Shown here piece after piece: positions 23,338 to 30,521 of a DNA stretch of 38,536 nucleotides. The position numbers and the translations under genes were made by a program. A model generated the notes under the pieces. The model did no database searches and was not told where the DNA came from. It was given only the letters and a program-made list of their open reading frames with translations. The DNA comes from a virus, in the IMG/VR virus record IMGVR_UViG_3300009545_000042, positions 1-38,536 of that record; one strand, written 5' to 3'. The stretch's first letter is position 1, and every line of letters begins with the position of its first letter.

Positions 23338-24106
23338 TAATGGTCTCTTCCGATTTGTAAATGAATGTTGAATATGCGTGACATGTGTTACACTGCTTTT
23401 GGATTTTCTTTATTCCTGCTGATGAGAATCTGATCTTACTGTTCTTTAAATCTATCGATCCACATTTTGGACATGAGTGTTGTTTATCCTCTCCATGAAG
23501 CACACCCGTATGGTAATGTGATTTCATGTAAGGCCTGAGTTTCAAATACACATCCTCAAGAATCTTAACATCGTTTTTACAATAAGCTGTCATGTCTTTA
23601 ACAGCCTGTTTTTCGCCTTTCAATACCCGGAGCCATAATCCCTTTGATGTCTCAATTTTACCGTCGCCAATAAGATGCTTGGATAAATAATCTAATCTGT
23701 TGGAAGTGAAGGCAGCTACTTTTCTAACTTCTGTTAGAGTGTCCAGAACTAGAATACCGGAAGGAAGTGGGTCTAACCCGTGGTATATAAGTCTGGCATT
23801 GAACTTTTTCAGGTCGAACTTCTTAACATTATGACCTATTACTACATCCGCATCCTGAAGAATTTCTCTGACTTTAGAGATCACCACAAAATCATTGTTT
23901 ACATCTTCTTTGAAAGCTTTAGGATCATCAAGTATTGAACTACTATAGATTGTTGGCTTGTCAAGATATTTCCAGCATACACAGATTACTGACCAATCGG
24001 ATATGATGTTGTCATGGTTAATTGATTCTGGGTATAAAGAAAACGTTGCTGCAATCAACGGTAGGGTCTCGATGTCCAGCAAAACTATTTTCGGAGTTTT
24101 TCCCAT
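23324..24106 (-). CDS. DEDD 3'-5' exonuclease with C-terminal zinc ribbon
   Basis: 260 residues. Three exonuclease motifs are visible: DIET at 11-14, GHNVKKFD at 91-98, and YCKND at 175-179, the Y-x(3)-D form (DEDDy) of the DnaQ/RNase H-like superfamily. Enzymes of this fold proofread or trim DNA or RNA ends. The C-terminus adds a four-cysteine ribbon, CPKC at 212-215 and CNTC at 239-242, probably for nucleic acid binding. There is no polymerase domain in this protein. The ATG touches the TAG of the 52-residue gene upstream, and the stop overlaps the fusion gene downstream, so all three are co-translated. Confidence 0.78.
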   Translation of the reverse strand: MGKTPKIVLLDIETLPLIAATFSLYPESINHDNIISDWSVICVCWKYLDKPTIYSSSILDDPKAFKEDVNNDFVVISKVREILQDADVVIGHNVKKFDLKKFNARLIYHGLDPLPSGILVLDTLTEVRKVAAFTSNRLDYLSKHLIGDGKIETSKGLWLRVLKGEKQAVKDMTAYCKNDVKILEDVYLKLRPYMKSHYHTGVLHGEDKQHSCPKCGSIDLKNSKIRFSSAGIKKIQKQCNTCHAYSTFIYKSEETINEKA

Positions 24107-24265
24107 CTACTTTCTCAACAGTTTAATTAACTTGGTCTGTTCTCTTCTTAAAATTTTATAATCTTCGTAAGGCATCCCCTCGGGTCTTTCACACAGTATC
24201 TTTTTATTTTTAAGAAGGATTGATGCTGGTGTTAGGGGCGTTTCGTCAGATTTTGGTTTACTCAT
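24107..24265 (-). CDS. Small basic hypothetical protein
   Basis: A 52-residue frame, MSKPKSDETPLTPASILL then a basic helical tail with PEGMPYEDYKILRREQTK. It fills the gap between the 65-residue gene and the exonuclease, and its TAG immediately precedes the exonuclease ATG. No domain recognised. The tidy fit and coding-like composition support it being real. Confidence 0.6.
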   Translation of the reverse strand: MSKPKSDETPLTPASILLKNKKILCERPEGMPYEDYKILRREQTKLIKLLRK

Positions 24266-24270
24266 GTTAA

Positions 24271-24468
24271 TTATTTATGAATAATAATTTTATTTTTGAT
24301 GTAGGTTGTACTGCCATCAGGTAAGTTGAATTGTCCCATCCATCCAGCTTGATAAAACTCAGATAACATTTTACCATAAGGTTGTCTAGTTCCATCTTTG
24401 AGTCTTACCATTGTAGTAGGTATAACTTGCACATTTGACCTGCTCATTAACTTTGATCTGCTTCCCAT
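24271..24468 (-). CDS. Hypothetical protein
   Basis: 65 residues, basic, no cysteine. Residues 19-40 (TTMVRLKDGTRQPYGKML) and the end (STTYIKNKIIIHK) suggest a small beta fold. No family recognised. It lies 11 bases after the methyltransferase gene in the same operon. Confidence 0.5.
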   Translation of the reverse strand: MGSRSKLMSRSNVQVIPTTMVRLKDGTRQPYGKMLSEFYQAGWMGQFNLPDGSTTYIKNKIIIHK

Positions 24469-24479
24469 AAATTTTTAAT

Positions 24480-25073
24480 TTAAGTCCATTGATTTGATAT
24501 TGCTTCGCCAATTCCCTCGTAGGTTTTACTCCGTAGTTTTGCTCTGTCAGGTGAAGGAGGAAGTTTCCAAATTCTCTGCTCTCTTCCCTCTACGATATTG
24601 GTTGGTTTTAAAGGAGGTAATCCGACTACCCATAAACAGGTTGCTTTTGTTTCAGGGTGTCCGAACTGCCAGGGTTGAATAATTTGTGTTGGTCGTTCTC
24701 CAATGATCTCCAGTGCGTACTTGTGCATGATAGGATTCTCGACATACCCCTTACCTATTGATTTTACAGTGTTCAATATTGTTTTGAAAAATGTTGCAGC
24801 AGTCTCCATCTTCTCCCACCGATCTTCGTTTCGGGTACCATCTGGATTGTACAACCATCTTACTCCACTATTTGCTAAGTAAGTGCAAGGAGGATGTGCC
24901 CCTAAGAAGTCAAACCGTTGCTTAAACATTGCTTCAAAACAATGTCCTTGTATGTGCCACTCGGGATGACCGCCTGAACATTTGATTATGTCATTTGAGT
25001 ATGCTTCATGCCCTCTCTTTCGTAAAGCCTTACAAACAGTTTGACTCTCCTCACAGATTATAAGGGCTTTCAT
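24480..25073 (-). CDS. Cytosine-5 DNA methyltransferase-like protein
   Basis: 197 residues. It shows GAHPPCTYLANSG with the catalytic-type PPC (61-63), VENPIMHKY with ENP (112-114), a start MKALIICEESQTVCKAL typical of the SAM-binding strand of the small phage form, and the C-terminal signature SKTYEGIGEAISNQW. It is shorter than bacterial C5 methyltransferases and lacks a large target-recognition domain, as many phage copies do. A role in shielding phage DNA from restriction is likely. Its start overlaps the stop of the coiled-coil gene by one base. No cognate restriction enzyme is nearby. Confidence 0.75.
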   Translation of the reverse strand: MKALIICEESQTVCKALRKRGHEAYSNDIIKCSGGHPEWHIQGHCFEAMFKQRFDFLGAHPPCTYLANSGVRWLYNPDGTRNEDRWEKMETAATFFKTILNTVKSIGKGYVENPIMHKYALEIIGERPTQIIQPWQFGHPETKATCLWVVGLPPLKPTNIVEGREQRIWKLPPSPDRAKLRSKTYEGIGEAISNQWT

Positions 25074-25552
25074 TATTTCTGTTCTTTGTGTTCCCTAGTC
25101 TCCGACTCATAGTGGCTCATAGGATAATGGGTGGTACCTGTATGATTATAATCAGTTCCGTGTGTATAATTTCTACTCTTAGAAATAATCTCTATTGCTC
25201 GCGGGTTAGCTACAAATGTCTGAACTAGTTGAAAGATGCCGTTCTTAGAGTCTTTTTCTGCTTGAAGTTGGTACGTAAGTTCAGATACCTTTAGATTGAA
25301 TTCCTTTTCATTTAGAACCTTTTCCTTTTCGGAAAGCTCTTTTGCTTTATTAGCAACTGATTGTTCAGTAGTCTTCAATGAGTTATTTTCAACAGAAATT
25401 TCAAAGTTCTTATTAACTAAGGTCTCTTTTTCTTTTCTCAGGGATTCAAGCTCAGTTTTATCCTTTTCAGCTTGCTCTATGTAATTTTTCATTTCACCTG
25501 CTGCCATTGCAGGTAAGTGTTGTTGAATTAAGGCTTTTAAATCTTCTTTCAT
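25073..25552 (-). CDS. Coiled-coil hypothetical protein
   Basis: 159 residues. Residues about 22-105 form a long charged coiled coil (KDKTELESLRKEKETLVNK and ELSEKEKVLNEKEF). The last 35 are His/Tyr/Thr-rich (YTHGTDYNHTGTTHYPMSHY), with possible metal-binding histidines. No catalytic motif. It lies between a packaging-adjacent unknown and the methyltransferase; function unknown. Confidence 0.55.
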   Translation of the reverse strand: MKEDLKALIQQHLPAMAAGEMKNYIEQAEKDKTELESLRKEKETLVNKNFEISVENNSLKTTEQSVANKAKELSEKEKVLNEKEFNLKVSELTYQLQAEKDSKNGIFQLVQTFVANPRAIEIISKSRNYTHGTDYNHTGTTHYPMSHYESETREHKEQK

Positions 25553-25554
25553 AT

Positions 25555-26310
25555 TTATTCTTCGTCTAAGTCATTAATTATTCTGCGTTCGCGTTCTGTC
25601 ACTAAATGAGATATTGCGTTTAGTAAGTCTTCAGGGTCTTCATTTGTTCGACGGTTTTTGCCAGCGTACCTTTTCAGAGTGTCTAGGGTTCTGGAGATAT
25701 TGACCCCAATACCTAGTTTCGCGTCAAGTGCGATGTCATCTCCCTCATGGTTAAGAAGGTTCTGTTGGTAGAGGTATTCTATGAGTTCAATGATTATTTC
25801 AAATTGAATTGAGTTTACAGAGTCAAGGTCAGAGAGGGCTTCCATTGCATAAGCCATTCTATTCGCTTCTTCCATTTCCCTTTGGTGCTCTGCACTATTC
25901 AGGCTCTCAAGGATTATCATTGGGAAGTTTTCAGGAAGTTGTGGTTGTGTTGTGAAGATGTCTTTGTTTTGATCTTCCATCCACCTGGTTAGTTTGTCAA
26001 GGTCTTCTTCCTTAATATTTTGATCGAGGAGATTATTTTTCGTCAGGGCCACAATCTCACTGGTGTATCCGTTCATTTCGTTAGAGCTATTTAGATCGGG
26101 CATCAGTAATCCATTCATAGGATTCTCAGTAATGATAAAACGGTATGAGTTTGTCTTGGAATTATATACCGCACGATATACTCTGCCTTGCACCGGCGCT
26201 CCCTGGTACTTCTCTTTGTCGAGAGGGTCTGTCCAGCTCCAGTGTTTTACAAAGAGGTATTTTACTGATACATCGTTGATGTGATCTTTTATTGATATTC
26301 TTTCTATCAT
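25555..26310 (-). CDS. Hypothetical protein of packaging-adjacent cluster
   Basis: 251 residues, acidic, soluble. The N-terminal half looks beta-rich (VKYLFVKHWSW, GRVYRAVYNSKTNSYRFII). The C-terminal half is helical with FEIIIELIEYLYQQNLLNHEG and a very charged end (RERRIINDLDEE). The start overlaps the previous stop (ATGA). I do not recognise the family. The length and position before packaging genes would suit a conserved phage assembly or DNA-processing factor. Confidence 0.5.
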   Translation of the reverse strand: MIERISIKDHINDVSVKYLFVKHWSWTDPLDKEKYQGAPVQGRVYRAVYNSKTNSYRFIITENPMNGLLMPDLNSSNEMNGYTSEIVALTKNNLLDQNIKEEDLDKLTRWMEDQNKDIFTTQPQLPENFPMIILESLNSAEHQREMEEANRMAYAMEALSDLDSVNSIQFEIIIELIEYLYQQNLLNHEGDDIALDAKLGIGVNISRTLDTLKRYAGKNRRTNEDPEDLLNAISHLVTERERRIINDLDEE

Positions 26311-26960
26311 TTCTTTTGTGCGGATTTATGGAATAAGTCTATGAACGACAGCTCTTCGTTTCCTTCAACAACTTCATCAGTTATGTCTGCTGCGCTGTAA
26401 GTAGTACCTTCAAATTTATTTTCCTGTGGGTCCAGAGCCTCAAGCTTGTTTAATGCTTCTTCGAGGTTAGGGAGTCTTTCGCCAAGTTCAGCGGCAAGCT
26501 TTAATGCTTTCTGATCGACAACCCAAATCTCTTTTCCTTCTTTGTCAAGCATTATTCCCTTGTTGTTGGTAACTGGTATTTTCTTATCTGACGACAGGAA
26601 GTCACGTATCTCAGCTATTTGCTTGCGAAGAGCTTCTTTGTTTTTTTCTCTTTCGTTGTAGTGATTCTTTTTGAATTCTTCAATAGCTGCTTCCACTGAA
26701 GCGATGTTACCTGCTACGATTTCACGTCCATTCTTGTCAAGCCTCTTACCATCTGATTCAAACTTGTAGCCTGCGAGTATTGCCGCTCTTTCTCTCCGCT
26801 CTTTACCACTAAGGGTCTTAACAGGGTTGTCCTTTGACGGATCACACACCAAACAGACAAAAAACATTTGACGGTCTGTTAGCTTTGAGTACTTATCAAC
26901 TGCTCGTAATCCTGGATTTAATTCGAATGGATCTTGGCCGGTTATTAGCTTGTAAATCAT
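26307..26960 (-). CDS. Hypothetical protein of packaging-adjacent cluster
   Basis: 217 residues, highly charged, helical. It begins MIYKLITGQDPFELNPGL, has LTDRQMFFVCLVCDPSKDNP near residue 28, and a long helical middle with NHYNEREKNKEALRKQ. The beta insert NNKGIMLDKEGKEIWVVD is followed by helices. No enzyme motif. It overlaps neighbours by one to four bases. A small-terminase role is conceivable because none is otherwise recognised, but there is no direct sign of it. Confidence 0.5.
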   Translation of the reverse strand: MIYKLITGQDPFELNPGLRAVDKYSKLTDRQMFFVCLVCDPSKDNPVKTLSGKERRERAAILAGYKFESDGKRLDKNGREIVAGNIASVEAAIEEFKKNHYNEREKNKEALRKQIAEIRDFLSSDKKIPVTNNKGIMLDKEGKEIWVVDQKALKLAAELGERLPNLEEALNKLEALDPQENKFEGTTYSAADITDEVVEGNEELSFIDLFHKSAQKK

Positions 26961-27181
26961 CAGAACAATCTCTTATACCAGAACTTTTTAATTCCTTCAC
27001 TCCATTCCAAATGCTCTTTGCCAAACATGATTAAAATAAAAGGCCAAATTGTTAAAACACCTATAATTGTAAAACAATCACAGACTCTTGTTCCGTCATA
27101 ACCATATTTCTTGAATCCTTGACGGAGCATGTATACAATACTTAAAACTCCCAGTACCAAATAAATCCATACGTATATCAC
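26960..27181 (-). CDS. Small membrane protein
   Basis: 73 residues with two hydrophobic helices, about 3-19 (YVWIYLVLGVLSIVYML) and 37-53 (FTIIGVLTIWPFILIMF), and a basic C-terminus. The GTG start overlaps the TGA of the 44-residue gene upstream (GTGA). Two-helix small phage membrane proteins are often holins, but spacing from lysis genes and lack of a diagnostic motif keep this open. Confidence 0.5.
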   Translation of the reverse strand: MIYVWIYLVLGVLSIVYMLRQGFKKYGYDGTRVCDCFTIIGVLTIWPFILIMFGKEHLEWSEGIKKFWYKRLF

Positions 27182-27312
27182 AGGCCCTTAGCGATTCGTA
27201 GTAACTTGCTTAAATGAGATTCAGTGAGATCAGAGAGTTTGTCAAAGTAGAGTTCTGGCTTTACATTACATTCTCGGATTAGTTCTTCAAGGACTTTAGA
27301 TTTCTTTGTCAT
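27178..27312 (-). CDS. Very small hypothetical protein
   Basis: 44 residues (MTKKSKVLEELIRECNVKP), helical and charged. Its ATG overlaps the upstream TAA (TAATG) and its TGA overlaps the GTG of the membrane-protein gene, so it is coupled on both sides and exactly fills the gap. No family recognised. Confidence 0.55.
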   Translation of the reverse strand: MTKKSKVLEELIRECNVKPELYFDKLSDLTESHLSKLLRIAKGL

Positions 27313-27629
27313 TAAACTTGTTTGTTTAGATGAACAAGAATATTGCTTAATCTATAATGCTCATTTATTAACCTGCTTGAAATACCTCTGAGCTGCCCGT
27401 TTATTGTCGGTACCTCTGGGTTTGCTTTTTGCTCACCACATTCGTTTTTAAGCTGCTGTGGTTCTCGGTGAGCTATTCTGGTAATAGCTAATTCAATACC
27501 TTGCCTATTCTCAATAATTCTTTCAATAGTATCATTGATTGAATTTATCAGTTCCTGTAGTTCAGGCACATCATTAGGAATAGTATAACTACCTGCTGTT
27601 GCACTACCAGTTATGGTTTTATTTATCAT
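27312..27629 (-). CDS. Hypothetical protein
   Basis: 105 residues. A Ser/Thr/Gly-rich N-terminal strand (NKTITGSATAGSYTIP) is followed by a helical, charged body (LINSINDTIERIIENRQG, LINEHYRLSNILVHL). No signal, membrane segment or motif. It overlaps the upstream lysis-like gene by 11 bases. Function unknown. Confidence 0.5.
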   Translation of the reverse strand: MINKTITGSATAGSYTIPNDVPELQELINSINDTIERIIENRQGIELAITRIAHREPQQLKNECGEQKANPEVPTINGQLRGISSRLINEHYRLSNILVHLNKQV

Positions 27630-28083
27630 GCTTTCTATGTTTAATTACTCGTATTAAAAACCCACAAGCCCCTCCTATTAATCCTCCGGTTAGGGTTCCA
27701 ACTCCTGGTACAACAGAACCCATTATTGCTCCGGTTGTTGATCCGATAAGTGTTGAGGAAATTATTCTTTCGCTGTTTAGAGTTGTGCTTAGAGAGTCTA
27801 GTGTTTTGTTCTTTAACGTAAGCTCTAGAGAATAGGTTGCATTGTCCTTGTTTAGAGTTACACTATCCTGTTTGTAGGATTGGATTATTAAGCTATCGGT
27901 CTTTAGCTGTTTTGTTAAGTTGTTTATGGCTAATGAGTCAAGGGATTTTCTTTTCGTGAGGTTGTGAACTTTATCACTCTGCTCAAGGAAGAACCTCGCA
28001 GTCTCCGGCTTGATTATAACCATCTCTTGTGCGCGGGAGAAAAAAGTAATTGTCAATCCCAGTATGAATAAAAAATGTTTCAT
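27619..28083 (-). CDS. Secreted coiled-coil protein with glycine-zipper membrane segment
   Basis: 154 residues. An N-terminal signal peptide (FLFILGLTITFFSRAQ) is followed by a long coiled coil (about 25-105) with repeating heptads (KQLKTDSLIIQSYKQDSV). Then comes a glycine-rich hydrophobic segment (GAIMGSVVPGVGTLTGGLIG) with GxxxG-like spacing and a basic tail (RVIKHRKHDK). A periplasmic coiled coil with membrane-active ends suits a spanin- or pore-type lysis protein. Another spanin-like gene lies just upstream. Function inferred from architecture only. Confidence 0.5.
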   Translation of the reverse strand: MKHFLFILGLTITFFSRAQEMVIIKPETARFFLEQSDKVHNLTKRKSLDSLAINNLTKQLKTDSLIIQSYKQDSVTLNKDNATYSLELTLKNKTLDSLSTTLNSERIISSTLIGSTTGAIMGSVVPGVGTLTGGLIGGACGFLIRVIKHRKHDK

Positions 28084-28090
28084 ATTTTCT

Positions 28091-28147
28091 TCATTTTAAA
28101 TGTGACAATGAAACTCTATAACCGGATATGTCTTTCCATTCCTCCAT
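28091..28147 (-). CDS. Possible 18-residue micro-ORF, NUMOD4-like remnant
   Basis: ATG at 28147 overlaps the upstream TAA (TAATG) and the frame runs MEEWKDISGYRVSLSHLK to a TGA. EEWKDIxGY recalls the opening of NUMOD4 domains found in homing endonucleases. It is either a real micro-gene held by translational coupling, a decayed endonuclease start, or chance. Confidence 0.25.
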   Translation of the reverse strand: MEEWKDISGYRVSLSHLK

Positions 28148-28416
28148 TATAAATTCTCAACAGATATTGTTTTCATCTCTCTCACAACAGACATTGGTAT
28201 TCTAGTTACCGCCCCTATAGTTGAACTATTTGGAAAATAAGAATCTACAAGCACTAGATATTCATCATTCTTATCTAGTAAATAACCACACTGTCGTACT
28301 AAACTTTTCTCATCGTCTACCCATGATATTCCATCATCGGTTTCTCGCCAAGCACTATCGGTTGAGATTATATCTTCCCATAAACAGTAGACAAGTGGAT
28401 AATTAGTATGCTGCAT
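28147..28416 (-). CDS. Hypothetical protein
   Basis: 89 residues, acidic, with several Trp/Tyr/Asp residues (YCLWEDIISTDSAWRETDDG) and a C-terminal beta pattern (IGAVTRIPMSVVREM). No family recognised. It is preceded by an A/T-rich leader 17 bases after the spanin-like gene and its stop is TAATG-coupled to a micro-ORF. Confidence 0.5.
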   Translation of the reverse strand: MQHTNYPLVYCLWEDIISTDSAWRETDDGISWVDDEKSLVRQCGYLLDKNDEYLVLVDSYFPNSSTIGAVTRIPMSVVREMKTISVENL

Positions 28417-28433
28417 ATTTTTGTTTTAAAACT

Positions 28434-28760
28434 CTACTTTCCGCTCGCACGGTCTTCCATTAATTCTGATAGCTCAGAAGGTTTGATGTTGTTGTACTTA
28501 CCTTTTATTTCTTTCAGTTCCTTTTCGTTCTGAGCAACTTTCAGAACAATATCTTGATAATCCCTATTAAGATTAGAGATACTATCAACCAGTACCATAC
28601 GTTCTCGTGCCTGGGATTCCAGTTGCCGTTTGAAGTCTTTATGCTTTGCAGAAAAGTCATCCTTTTGTTGTTTAAGTGAGTCATTCTCGCTGTAGAAGTT
28701 TATGTTGAAGTAGAGACTAACTGTTAGGAGGAATATTAGTATCCAATGGTATTTGTTCAT
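28434..28760 (-). CDS. Inner-membrane spanin-like protein
   Basis: 108 residues: an uncleaved N-terminal membrane helix (WILIFLLTVSLYFNINF) followed by a charged coiled coil to the end (DFKRQLESQARERMVLVDSI). That is the layout of i-spanins (Rz-like), which link to an outer-membrane partner and fuse the envelopes at lysis. No outer-membrane lipoprotein partner with a lipobox is evident alongside. It is two bases from the cupin-like gene upstream. The family rests on architecture. Confidence 0.5.
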   Translation of the reverse strand: MNKYHWILIFLLTVSLYFNINFYSENDSLKQQKDDFSAKHKDFKRQLESQARERMVLVDSISNLNRDYQDIVLKVAQNEKELKEIKGKYNNIKPSELSELMEDRASGK

Positions 28761-28762
28761 AA

Positions 28763-29206
28763 TTAATATATTTCAGAAGGAATGTTTTTAGTCTTCTCTA
28801 AAACCATTCTACCCCATCCATATTTTACCCAGGTTTTAGTGTCTTCAAAGTATTCATACCAATATTTTAACCAAGGCCCGGTGAACACTATTGTCCATGT
28901 CCTCTTATCAGCTTGAAGAATTCTATGAGTATAGTTACGAGGTAGTACTCTTGGTTTAAGCCATTGATTAACAGTTTTATGAATGACACCAGCTTTAGTA
29001 AAAACTTCTTCCTCATACTTACCACTTAACAGAAATGCGATAGCCGGAAATGCGTGACTATGGAATCTGTTCTGTTTAATTGTCTTCCAGTGATAAATTA
29101 TTATACTGAATAGATATTTATGTTCGAAAAGTGTAAATGCTATTATATGCCCTTCTCCTAATTCCACTCTCTTCTTCCTAAATAAGACAGGTAGTAAGTA
29201 CTTCAT
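28763..29206 (-). CDS. Cupin-like phage protein
   Basis: 147 residues. The segment RFHSHAFPAIAFLLSGKYEE, then RVLPRNYTHRIL and RTWTIVFTGPWLKYW, follows a phage cupin pattern in which two histidines in HxH and one in the YxHR strand could bind metal. The C-terminus is aromatic (KTWVKYGWGRMVLEK). Enzymatic role is unknown; such proteins occur beside nucleotide and DNA-modification genes in phages. It overlaps the upstream diphosphohydrolase-like gene by four bases, so both are likely made together. Confidence 0.6.
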   Translation of the reverse strand: MKYLLPVLFRKKRVELGEGHIIAFTLFEHKYLFSIIIYHWKTIKQNRFHSHAFPAIAFLLSGKYEEEVFTKAGVIHKTVNQWLKPRVLPRNYTHRILQADKRTWTIVFTGPWLKYWYEYFEDTKTWVKYGWGRMVLEKTKNIPSEIY

Positions 29207-29544
29207 ATCTTTTTATCTCTAAAATGAATCCAAGCCATTACATTAAATATTAGTTTTGCAGCGTGATCTTCGTCAGTTTTATCCATCATCCACGCTACAT
29301 AATGCCTTGCAGCAGATTCTTTCAACGCTTCATTGGGCGTCCCCTTCTCCCAGTTTTTGGGGCCATAATGTTTAGCTCCTTCCGCTAACACGTTTCCTAG
29401 AGCCTCTAGCATATAAGGAGAAATCAAATCAGGTCTGCTCTTACCTTCGTTAGAATCTCGAACAGCTCCAGATTCAAATACTCGATTTGTTTCGTTTTTT
29501 GGCTTTGGAAAGAAGTCAAGTGTAGTTGAAATATTTTTACTCAT
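29203..29544 (-). CDS. dATP/dGTP diphosphohydrolase-like protein
   Basis: 113 residues showing the phage dGTP_diPhyd_N (DUF5664-type) pattern: GAVRDSNEGKSRPDL (27-40), AEGAKHYGPKNWEKG (54-68), SAARHYVAW, and DEDHAAKLIFN (91-101), whose acidic residues bind metal in related all-alpha NTP pyrophosphatases. The family removes pyrophosphate from purine deoxynucleotides. Members such as MazZ serve phages that use modified adenine, but no PurZ is visible in this window. The ATG overlaps the TGA of the upstream gene (ATGA). Confidence 0.7.
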   Translation of the reverse strand: MSKNISTTLDFFPKPKNETNRVFESGAVRDSNEGKSRPDLISPYMLEALGNVLAEGAKHYGPKNWEKGTPNEALKESAARHYVAWMMDKTDEDHAAKLIFNVMAWIHFRDKKI

Positions 29545-29702
29545 TCGTTTATCCGTTTAAATCGTTTCATCTCTTCTCGTGTATAGCGCTTCCATCTGGG
29601 TGGCTTGTTGCAATGGTAGCTTACAGAGCCAAGCACTACAAAGAACATTAGCAGGAACGCTCCAAATGCGTAGAGTAAATCGTGTAACATTGTGTTTGTC
29701 AT
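29541..29702 (-). CDS. Small membrane protein
   Basis: 53 residues with one strong hydrophobic helix (LLYAFGAFLLMFFVVLGSV) and a basic tail (PPRWKRYTREEMKRFKR). Its ATG overlaps the TGA upstream and its TGA overlaps the next ATG (ATGA on both sides), so it is clearly placed in the operon. Single-span proteins like this can be lysis or superinfection factors; nothing specific is visible. Confidence 0.6.
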   Translation of the reverse strand: MTNTMLHDLLYAFGAFLLMFFVVLGSVSYHCNKPPRWKRYTREEMKRFKRINE

Positions 29703-29887
29703 GCCAGCCACTTTAGTATTAAAACCATTACAACCATTCCAATTACTATTCCCCTGGCGAGGGCTTTTCTGTCTTTTGATATATTGTGTTTATCGATTGT
29801 AAACAACAGTATATCCGAAAGCTCTTTGCCTTCTGCACCTGGCAGGTAATCACCCACCCATCCTCTTACCTCTTTTTCTATCTTCAT
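29699..29887 (-). CDS. Tail-anchored small membrane protein
   Basis: 62 residues. A polar N-terminus (EVRGWVGDYLPGAEGKEL) precedes a C-terminal hydrophobic helix (GIVIGMVVMVLILKWLA). The ATG follows directly on a junction palindrome copy (AACTCTAGAGTA) with no Shine-Dalgarno sequence. No family recognised. Confidence 0.5.
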   Translation of the reverse strand: MKIEKEVRGWVGDYLPGAEGKELSDILLFTIDKHNISKDRKALARGIVIGMVVMVLILKWLA

Positions 29888-29940
29888 TACTCTAGAGTTA
29901 AACGGAATATATCCAAAAAGGTTTAGAGTTAATTCTAGGG
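29888..29940 (-). repeat. Cluster of TCTAGA-family junction elements
   Basis: The 53 bases between two genes hold three copies or half-copies: TACTCTAGAGTT (29888-29899, 11 of 12 matches), TTTAGAGTT (29922-29930) and TTCTAGGG (29933-29940). It is the densest cluster in the window. Confidence 0.55.
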
Positions 29941-30246
29941 TTATTTTTTGACCTTACGTTGAGCTTTCTTCAAAGAAGAGTTGGTAGATTTATTGTAAGC
30001 CCTGGTTCCGGACGCTGAAGGTGTATCAGACGGTTTAAAAACGTATGGCTTAGATTTATTACCTGCTGAAGCAATCTTTGCTGATGATCTGATATTAGAG
30101 GTTGTTTGGCCGTTGTAGTTAGCGCCCTCTATCCTTTGTATACCCGATTTTGTTCTGGTGAGCGATGCACCGGTGCCACTACTTGGAGGAGTGATTTTAT
30201 TCTTAGATAGAAGGGTTACTTTATTTGGATCTGTTTTCTTTGCCAT
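29941..30246 (-). CDS. Basic low-complexity protein
   Basis: 101 residues, very rich in Ser, Thr, Lys, Asn and Gly and predicted disordered (GNKSKPYVFKPSDTPSASG, SSLKKAQRKVKK). The net positive charge suggests nucleic acid binding or a virion internal component, but nothing specific supports either. It is flanked by junction elements on both sides, so it may be its own transcription or processing unit. Confidence 0.5.
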   Translation of the reverse strand: MAKKTDPNKVTLLSKNKITPPSSGTGASLTRTKSGIQRIEGANYNGQTTSNIRSSAKIASAGNKSKPYVFKPSDTPSASGTRAYNKSTNSSLKKAQRKVKK

Positions 30247-30257
30247 TAGTTTTAGGG

Positions 30258-30267
30258 TTTAGAGTTA
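30258..30267 (-). repeat. Half-site of junction element with CCCTAAAACTA leader
   Basis: Minus strand ATAACTCTAAACCCTAAAACTA runs up to the start of the basic protein gene. It joins the AACTCTA half-site to the CTAAAC-type leader seen before other starts. Confidence 0.4.
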
Positions 30268-30300
30268 TATAATTGTCAAAAACTATGCCTGTTATGTGTT

Positions 30301-30519
30301 TTATGGAATGATTTTCAGGTCATGATGATACGCTGCGTAATAAGCCCCTCTGTCATTAACCATCTCCACTTCGTAGTTTAAAAAGCCCTCGCCGTTATAT
30401 TGAAAGCAATGATTTGTTATGGTTACTTCAACTACTTTAGGAGTAACCCTGTGGCTAGGTCTGGTCCAGATAGCTTTTGAACCTATTGGATATATTTCGT
30501 TGTCTTTGGGGTGAGGCAC
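30301..30519 (-). CDS. Hypothetical protein
   Basis: 72 residues from a GTG start two bases after the upstream stop. Beta-rich, with VTPKVVEVTITNHCFQYNG and ending HHDLKIIP. No family recognised. Confidence 0.45.
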   Translation of the reverse strand: MPHPKDNEIYPIGSKAIWTRPSHRVTPKVVEVTITNHCFQYNGEGFLNYEVEMVNDRGAYYAAYHHDLKIIP

Positions 30520-30521
30520 TC

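Noticed and set aside
26307-26960. Small terminase subunit
   Set aside because: Position and charge fit loosely, but no helix-turn-helix or family signature is visible, so it stays hypothetical.
29203-29544. Evidence for a 2-aminoadenine (Z) genome
   Set aside because: The diphosphohydrolase-like family alone is widespread; no PurZ or DatZ gene is visible in the window.
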